From positions 1-40,064 of the forward strand of contig DUCN01000019.1 of the NCBI GenBank assembly GCA_012959805.1: a stretch of DNA of 40,064 nucleotides. The letters are read 5' to 3'. The position numbers were made by a program, and so were the translations under genes. This DNA is from Myxococcales bacterium (GTDB lineage: Bacteria > Myxococcota_A > UBA9160 > UBA4427). Below, one piece after another: positions 34,826 through 40,064 of the stretch (its first letter is position 1; the number at the start of each line of letters is the position of its first letter). The notes below the pieces were generated by a model, which was not told where the DNA came from, searched no databases, and saw only the letters and a program-made list of their open reading frames with translations.

Positions 34826-35880
34826 ATGCCCCTGTTCCACTCAACTTGATTGCGGAGCTGACTTATCGCTGCCCTCTTCAATGCCCCTACTGCTCGAATC
34901 CCATCGATTTCAAGAAGCGACGCGAAGCCCTTTCGGCCGAGGACTGGGGACGCGTCTTCGAAGAGGCCGCGTCGATCGGCGTGGTACATGTCGGCCTAAC
35001 AGGGGGAGAGCCGAGTACGCGCTCGGATCTCGAAGAAATCGTCGAAGCGGCCATCTCCGCCGACCTCTACCCACATCTGGTCACGGCCGGCCTGCCTCTC
35101 GATCCCGAGCGTCTCGAGCGCCTGGCTAAGCGCGGCCTGCGAAGCGTCCAGGTCTCGCTACAAGATTCCACGCAAGAGGGATCTGACCGAATCTCCGGAA
35201 CCCCGAGCTTTCAGAAAAAGCTCGATCTCTGCAGAAGCACCAAAGAGCTGGGAATGGCGCTGACACTAAACTGCGTCCTTCACCGACATAACCTCGCGTC
35301 CGTTTCGGAGCTGATCGAAATTTCGAGAGACCTGGATGCGGACACGCTCGAACTGGCCAACACCCAGTATCACGGTTGGGCGCTGCGCAACCGCGCCGCC
35401 TTGATGCCAACCCGCGAACAGCTCGGCCAGGCGGCAGAGGATGTTCGACAGGCGCGTGAACAAAGCGCTCGTCCGAGGATCCTTTTCGTCTTGCCCGACT
35501 ACTACGCGGATCGACCCAAGCCCTGCATGGGGGGGTGGGGCCAGCAGGCGATGGTCGTTGATCCGACCGGACGACTGCTCCCGTGTCATGAGGCCGGGGA
35601 GATCGAAGGGCTCGAGTTCTGGAACGTGCAGGCGCATTCCGTCGAAGAGTGCTGGGACGATGCACCGGGCCTGCAAGCATTTCGAGGGACTTCCTGGATG
35701 CGCGAGCCATGCCGCAGCTGTCCCGAACGGGAACGCGATTTCGGCGGTTGTCGGTGTCAGGCATTCAAGCTCCTGGGCGACGCGAGTCTCACGGATCCGA
35801 CCTGCGCGCTCTCTCCGAATCACGACCAGATCGTTCAGGCACGAGACGAGGCGACGGTAGACTTTCAGTACCGGCGGTAG
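34822..35880 (+). CDS. pqqE: Radical SAM PQQ synthase PqqE
   Basis: The 352-residue protein is a bona fide PqqE. The radical SAM cluster is C17-x3-C21-x2-C24 in ELTYRCPLQCPYCSNP. SAM-binding TGGEPSTR follows, then the family-specific LELANTQYHGWALRNRAALMP and DYYADRPKPCMGGWGQQ, then the C-terminal SPASM cluster Cys residues in LLPCHEAGE, EPCRSCPERERDFGGCRC and DPTCALS. It links Glu and Tyr of PqqA by a C-C bond in the first step of PQQ synthesis. The start overlaps pqqD by four bases. The selenoprotein candidate follows after 89 bases on the same strand. Confidence 0.95.
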   Translation: MNAPVPLNLIAELTYRCPLQCPYCSNPIDFKKRREALSAEDWGRVFEEAASIGVVHVGLTGGEPSTRSDLEEIVEAAISADLYPHLVTAGLPLDPERLERLAKRGLRSVQVSLQDSTQEGSDRISGTPSFQKKLDLCRSTKELGMALTLNCVLHRHNLASVSELIEISRDLDADTLELANTQYHGWALRNRAALMPTREQLGQAAEDVRQAREQSARPRILFVLPDYYADRPKPCMGGWGQQAMVVDPTGRLLPCHEAGEIEGLEFWNVQAHSVEECWDDAPGLQAFRGTSWMREPCRSCPERERDFGGCRCQAFKLLGDASLTDPTCALSPNHDQIVQARDEATVDFQYRR

Positions 35881-35969
35881 GGGCGCACGACGTCGGGTAT
35901 CGAGGCGGTACAGGCACGCTGTGCAAGCACCCGCAGGAGGCGGGCAACGACGCGCGCTAAGGCGTCGCG

Positions 35970-38900
35970 GTGCTGAAAACGAGGTTTGTTTCCCCTATAC
36001 CTCCTGACATGTTCTCCAGGTCTGTCATATTCCGAATAACCCCACGAAACCGAGCATGTACGCCGATCGACAGATCAAAGCGAGCAAAATTCCGAGCCCT
36101 CCGCGCCGGTCTCATCGCAGCGGCCTGCACCACGCTGCTTTTCGCTTTGACCGCCTGCTCCCCCGGCGAGGACGACACACAGTCGAGTCTGGCGAAGCCT
36201 CCGAGCACAGCGCGCGCGGGAACGACGGCATCCCCCAAGGTGCTCGATGCGATGCTGCTCTCGGAGGAGCTGATCGAGGGGTTCCGGGCGGAAATGGGTG
36301 CTCTGGCATTTGCGGTTCAGAATCTGGAACTGCCAGACGACCGAACGCGGCGGCTGTTTCGGACCCTCGACCTTCAAGTCACCGATCTCGCCCAGAAGCC
36401 CGACGCACCGAATTCGGACCCTACTCTTCAAGCCCTCCAGCTCTCGTCGCAAAACTGGCCGATCACCGAGGCGACAACGGCCACGAATTCGAACCTGAAA
36501 TTGTGGCGGCCGCTCTTCGACAAGATCGATCGCTTCAGCTGGACGAATTTCAAGATCAAATCCGGGCATTTCGTCAAATCCACGGCCGATGAGCCCGATG
36601 AATTCGAAATGCGCGTCGCCTTCAGCGGCCTCGCACGACTCGCCAACAATCATCTCTCCTGGGTCCGCACCATACAAACGCTGCGCTGGCGGATGCGAGC
36701 GGGCAATGACCCGACAAAGACCGAGAGCTGGCGCATCGTCAGCTGGCAGACGAAGTCCGCGAACCATCTCGATTCGCCCTCACCACTCTTCGAAGACGTC
36801 ATCGATTCTGCGCTCCCCGATTTCGCACAGCGTGAGACAGCGCGCCGTTCACTCCACGAACGATTCACCGCAGACCACCTACTCGCCCAGCGCGAGGGCA
36901 AGAAGTTCGAGTGGCCGCACGAGCGCTTCTTCTATCAAAAGGCGAATGGACATCCTGGCCTGTCAGTCGTCGATCTTGATCAAGACGGTTTCGATGACCT
37001 CTATATCGTCGCACGATGGGGGAGAAACCAGTTTTTCCATAATCGTGGGGACGGAACCTTCGAGGAAAAGGCGGCGGAATACGGCCTCGACGCCAAGGAC
37101 TTTTCCTCGTCCGCCGTGTTCGCCGATTTCGACAATGACGGAGATCTCGACCTCTTTCTGGGTCGAACGCTCGAGCGAAGCAGGTATTTTGAAAACCAGA
37201 ACGGTCATTTCGTCGACCAATCATCCACAGTCATCGACAGGCCACTTCCCTACCTCGCTTCGTCGATCAGCGCCGTGGACTACGACGGAGACGGACTTCT
37301 AGACATCTACGTCTCGACCTACAATGGAACAGGCGCCTCGATCGAGCAGTACTACGAATACCTATCACTCGAAGATGCGACGGCTTTCGATCGACTGGCA
37401 TTGAATACACGTCACGCCTTCCTGAACTCCGTTGGGCCACCGAATGTTCTCTTGCACAACGAGGGAAACGGTCGTTTTTCCGTCGTGGAGGACGCCGGAG
37501 ACCTGCGCGCCTTTCGCCATACCTACCAGGCCACCTGGGCGGATTTCGATCAAGACGGTGATCCGGACGTCTATCTCGCCAATGATTTCGCACCGGATGC
37601 GGTCATCCGAAACGAGGGCAACGGGCGATTCGTCGAAGTGACCAAGGAGATCGGTTTCACGGCCTTCGGACTCGGCATGGGAGTTTCCTGGGGCGACTAC
37701 GATCGCGACGGCAATCAAGACGCCTACGTCAGCAACATGTACAGCACAGCGGGAAGTCGCATTACAGACCAGCTGGGCTATGTGGATGATCGATACCGCC
37801 AGATGGCCCAGGGAAACTATCTCTATCGAAACGAGGGCGACCAATTCCGCAAGGTCTCGGGCCCGAAGCCTCCTGATTTCGCGGTCGAGAAAACGGGATG
37901 GTCCTGGGGATCACAGTTCGTCGATGTCGACAACGACGGCTTTCTTGATCTCGGAGTACTGAATGGCTTCTACACCGCGCCACGCGAAGTTGCGATCGCG
38001 GGAGACACATGAAGTCTCTTCTGGCGCTCGGTCGTGCGCCATGACGATAATGCACCGGAGCAGTCCGTCTACGATCGAAGCATGGCCGGCGTTCGAACGG
38101 CTCTGGGCAACTTCGGAGACATCTCGTTCAGTGGCAATGAGCGGAACAACCTCTTCTTGAATCTCGCCGCAAACAGTTTTGAGGACATCTCCGGCGTATC
38201 GGGAATTGATCATCCCGCCGACGGACGCGCGATGGGACTGGTCGACTACGATAGAGACGGTTGGCTCGATCTGGCGATCGTCAACGCGAATTCGCCCATG
38301 CTTCAGCTCTATCGAAACGGCATCGAGAAGCTGGTTGGGCCACGACCGATTCTGGCCGTCCGGTTGCGAGGGGGCAACCACTCCCCGAGCCCCAACGATG
38401 AATTCGGGCCGCGCGACGGCTTCGGAGCGATCGTCGAAGTCGAAATAGAGGGTGTGCGACTGATACGGGAGCATCGCGCGGGCGAAGGCTTTGCCGCACA
38501 GAACAGCTCGACCCTCCTGATCGGCTTGGGTCCCGGAGCCGAAGGCGGAAAGGTCACTGTTCGCTGGCCTTCAGGTCGCAGCCAGGAGTTGGCGTACGCG
38601 GCCGCAGGTTCCCTCGTGACCGTCTTTGAAAACGCATCTGAAGCTCCGGACGGATCCGGTTTTTCGCTCGCGCCGTATCATCGAACAGGTCTTGCAGCCA
38701 AAGCCGCCAACGCGAAGCGCAACGACCCGCCCGCGCCACGCATCGAACTCGCCGGTCGAAGCGGAAAGGACAAGACGTCCGCCCGAGTCAAGCTGTTCAC
38801 AACCATGGCGACCTGGTGCACGGCCTGCAAGGGTGAGCTTCCGCAGCTGAAGCACCTACGTGCGGAGTTCGATGCCGAAGATCTCGAGATCCTCGGTGTT

Positions 38901-39152
38901 CCCGTCGACGAGGATGACGACAGAGCGGACCTCGAACGCTACGTCCAGAAGTACTCGCCGTCCTACCGGATGCTCTTTGACCTCCGCGACGATCAGGTCA
39001 CAGCCGTCAAGAAGATCGTCCTTGACGCACTCCGCATCGATGCCCTTCCGGCGGCGATCCTGACCGACGGCGACGGCAATGTCTTGCGAACGATGTGGCA
39101 GGTCCCCTCTGTGTCGGAGGTTCGAGCTGCCCTGGCTCGGGACGACGCGTGA
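35970..39152 (+). CDS. Probable selenoprotein: lipoprotein with FG-GAP propeller, UnbV (CRTAC1-like) domain and C-terminal TlpA thioredoxin, in-frame TGA
   Basis: A single frame of 1060 residues is interrupted only by TGA 38010-38012 (position 681). The start GTG 35970 follows AAGG at seven bases. ATG 36009 is an alternative. A lipobox (LTAC, C63) is followed by a helical region of about 260 residues. FG-GAP/VCBS repeats come next (DLDQDGFDD near 333, DFDNDGDLD, DYDGDGLLD, DFDQDGDPD, DYDRDGNQD, DVDNDGFLD near 651). After the TGA one more repeat (DYDRDGWLD near 756), the ASPIC/UnbV domain (about 790-870) and a TlpA-type domain with WCTAC (949-953) continue. The second part begins in mid-propeller and has no ribosome site of its own, so two separate genes are unlikely. 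A SECIS-like hairpin right after the TGA suggests selenocysteine. A mutation to stop or a sequencing error is the alternative. Confidence 0.7.
38010..38012 (+). other. In-frame TGA, candidate selenocysteine codon
   Basis: The TGA lies between GDT and SLFWRSVVRHDD. Both flanks are in the same frame and in the same beta-propeller domain. Single-base neighbours of TGA that could be ancestral are TGC or TGT (Cys), TGG (Trp), CGA or AGA (Arg) and GGA (Gly). Confidence 0.6.
38022..38041 (+). promoter_or_regulatory. Candidate bacterial SECIS hairpin
   Basis: The arms TGGCGC (38022-38027) and GCGCCA (38036-38041) pair perfectly around the loop TCGGTCGT. C38029 and G38034 could also pair, which would leave a GGTC tetraloop. 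The stem begins ten bases after the TGA and the GGT starts 18 bases after it. In E. coli fdhF the SelB-binding hairpin begins about eleven bases after the UGA and also presents GGU in its loop. The agreement in spacing, stem and loop supports recoding. Confidence 0.6.
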
Positions 39153-39172
39153 GGGGCAGTGTGAGGAGCCGC

Positions 39173-39703
39173 ATGACAAGGACGTGGAACTCTCCGGGAG
39201 CGTCGCCGCCGTGGTTCGCGATGGCGACCGGGATCGCCCTGGCGGGTCTTGTTCTCGTTCTCCTCAGCGCCTGTGAGCCTGCTTCGGCACCGGCGCCGAT
39301 CCTCGATCACGAAACAGTCGCATTGGAAACCGAGGATCCGCGGTTCAAGATTTTCCTGCGTCCGGGACCTTCTCGACCCGGAGCGCACGCACTGCGTCTC
39401 CGCCTCGAGCCGAAGTCGGGCTGGCACATGACTCCCGAGGCGCCCACCAGACTCGAGTTGTCCGCAGGGCCTGGAATTGAGTTTGACTCGCCCCGGCAGA
39501 GCGGAAACGATGCAGTTCTCTCTTCCGAGGAAATCATCGAGTTTGCGATCGAGTATCGACTGGGCGATGACTACGACGCATCTGACGGAGCGAGTTCAGA
39601 ACCCCTCGCCAAGAGCCAACTGAAATTCGGTGTGTGCCGCAACGACAATCCACGCTGCGAGATCGTGAAAAGAGAGTTCGAGATTCCCCTCGCAGTCCAC
39701 TAA
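39173..39703 (+). CDS. Small lipoprotein with DsbD-alpha-like beta domain
   Basis: The 176-residue protein has a signal sequence and lipobox (LLSAC, about 34-38), so it is a lipid-anchored periplasmic protein. The mature part (KPG-type SRPGAHALRLRLEPKSGWHM, TPEAPTRLELSAGPGIEFDS, then KSQLKFGVCRNDNPRCEIVKREFEIPLAV) looks like the immunoglobulin-like N-terminal domain of DsbD-family thiol reductases, with two Cys near the end (VC and RC). It may pass electrons to, or act with, the TlpA domain of the preceding protein, which ends 20 bases upstream. ATG 39173 follows GAGGAG. GTG 39161, in frame after GAGGGG, is an equally possible start. Confidence 0.65.
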   Translation: MTRTWNSPGASPPWFAMATGIALAGLVLVLLSACEPASAPAPILDHETVALETEDPRFKIFLRPGPSRPGAHALRLRLEPKSGWHMTPEAPTRLELSAGPGIEFDSPRQSGNDAVLSSEEIIEFAIEYRLGDDYDASDGASSEPLAKSQLKFGVCRNDNPRCEIVKREFEIPLAVH

Positions 39704-39782
39704 CAAGCGCGCTCGATCTGACGCGACGCTTGCGATCGTCCTTTGCGAGGGCCGTCTTTCCCCCGGTTGTTCCGAGTCGCGC

Positions 39783-39829
39783 AAAAAAAGACCCGGCTCC
39801 CGTGGCCGAAAGGGCACCGGAGCCGGGTC
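39783..39829 (-). terminator. Rho-independent terminator, possibly bidirectional
   Basis: An 11-bp perfect GC-rich stem (arms 39790-39800 and 39819-39829) extends by three more pairs after one mismatch. On the minus strand it is followed by seven T residues (A run at 39783-39789). It lies just behind the stop of the PEP-CTERM gene and also closes the plus-strand operon from the other side, although the T run there is poor. Confidence 0.88.
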
Positions 39830-39854
39830 ATTCATAACGAGATGTAGCTTGCGA

Positions 39855-40064
39855 TCAGTCGCGGCGCCGGATCGAAACGACAGCGAAGACGCTTCCAATC
39901 GCCGAAAGCGCGAGCATGGCGCTCGACGGCTCCGGAACGTTAACCACGACACCCGTCCCAAATGCGGAAGTGTCACCTAGAGCACCAATATCGCCGATCA
40001 AGTCCACATTCGTGATTTCTGCAACGCCATCACCCGCACCAACGATCTCGAACGTCAAGCGCAC
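39855..40064 (-). CDS. C-terminal part of a PEP-CTERM sorted protein (cut by window edge)
   Basis: Only the last 69 residues are present, and the start lies beyond base 40064. The end has the textbook PEP-CTERM arrangement: VPEPSSAML, a hydrophobic helix (about 20 residues) and a basic RRRD terminus. Exosortase cleaves within this tail, so the protein is exported and released or surface-attached. The upstream part (FEIVGAGDGVAEITNVDLIG) is beta-rich with Gly. It implies that the genome encodes an exosortase, which is not in this window. Confidence 0.88.
   Translation of the reverse strand: MRLTFEIVGAGDGVAEITNVDLIGDIGALGDTSAFGTGVVVNVPEPSSAMLALSAIGSVFAVVSIRRRD

Noticed and set aside
38034..39152. 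A separate downstream gene starting at GTG 38034
   Set aside because: It would begin in mid-propeller, has no ribosome site, and the frame is identical to the upstream part across a single TGA. One recoded or interrupted gene explains it better.
1..40064. tRNA genes, CRISPR arrays, insertion sequences
   Set aside because: I looked for T-loop-like GTTCGAATC contexts, direct spaced repeats and transposase motifs, and saw none that hold up.

Overview
The window looks like a chromosome piece from an uncultured, GC-rich (about 60% by eye) deltaproteobacterial-type organism, for example Myxococcota or Binatota. The clues are a Myxococcus-type Cys-rich repeat (CGDG..CDDGN..GDGC), 'DNDGDGF.D' repeats, a PEP-CTERM sorting signal, a class I lysyl-tRNA synthetase, a histone-fold/zinc-finger protein, and the grouping of luciferase-like, DUF1214, sulfotransferase and SDR genes. 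I see no rRNA, tRNA, CRISPR array, prophage or insertion sequence.

Layout. (1) 79-4853: a secreted glycerophosphodiester phosphodiesterase with a C-terminal sorting tail, divergent from a membrane-anchored CotH-kinase/beta-helix protein. (2) 4887-12259, minus strand: five tightly coupled genes (EEP phosphatase, CapK-type adenylate-forming ligase, DUF362 protein, two-domain dehydrogenase, polysaccharide polymerase), probably a surface-glycan operon. (3) 12260-13450 is gene-poor. (4) 13451-18065: zinc-finger/histone-fold protein, Ca2+/cation antiporter, flavin monooxygenase and ThDP enzyme. (5) 18067-21339, minus: DUF1214, sulfotransferase and SDR, translationally coupled. (6) 21475-28429: ArgC, a truncated-looking sigma factor, class I LysRS, an orphan secretin and a CDP-alcohol phosphatidyltransferase. 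(7) 28635-34463: HpnN-like RND transporter, RqcH, MutM and RecX. (8) 34532-39703, plus: PqqD, PqqE, a long lipoprotein with FG-GAP, UnbV and TlpA parts, and a small lipoprotein. (9) The right edge holds the C-terminus of a PEP-CTERM protein with its terminator.

The most striking observation is in the 35970-39152 gene. Its single reading frame is interrupted in the middle of the beta-propeller by one TGA (38010-38012). A perfect 6-bp stem with a GGTC-containing loop follows at the spacing typical of a bacterial SECIS element. I interpret it as a probable new selenoprotein (Sec at about residue 681), fused to a TlpA-type thioredoxin and lying just behind pqqDE. A point mutation or sequencing error remains the main alternative. 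No sel genes are visible in the window.

The second notable observation is the 13451-13909 protein. It joins a Cys/His-rich zinc-finger-like head to a C-terminal histone fold, which would make it a bacterial histone variant.
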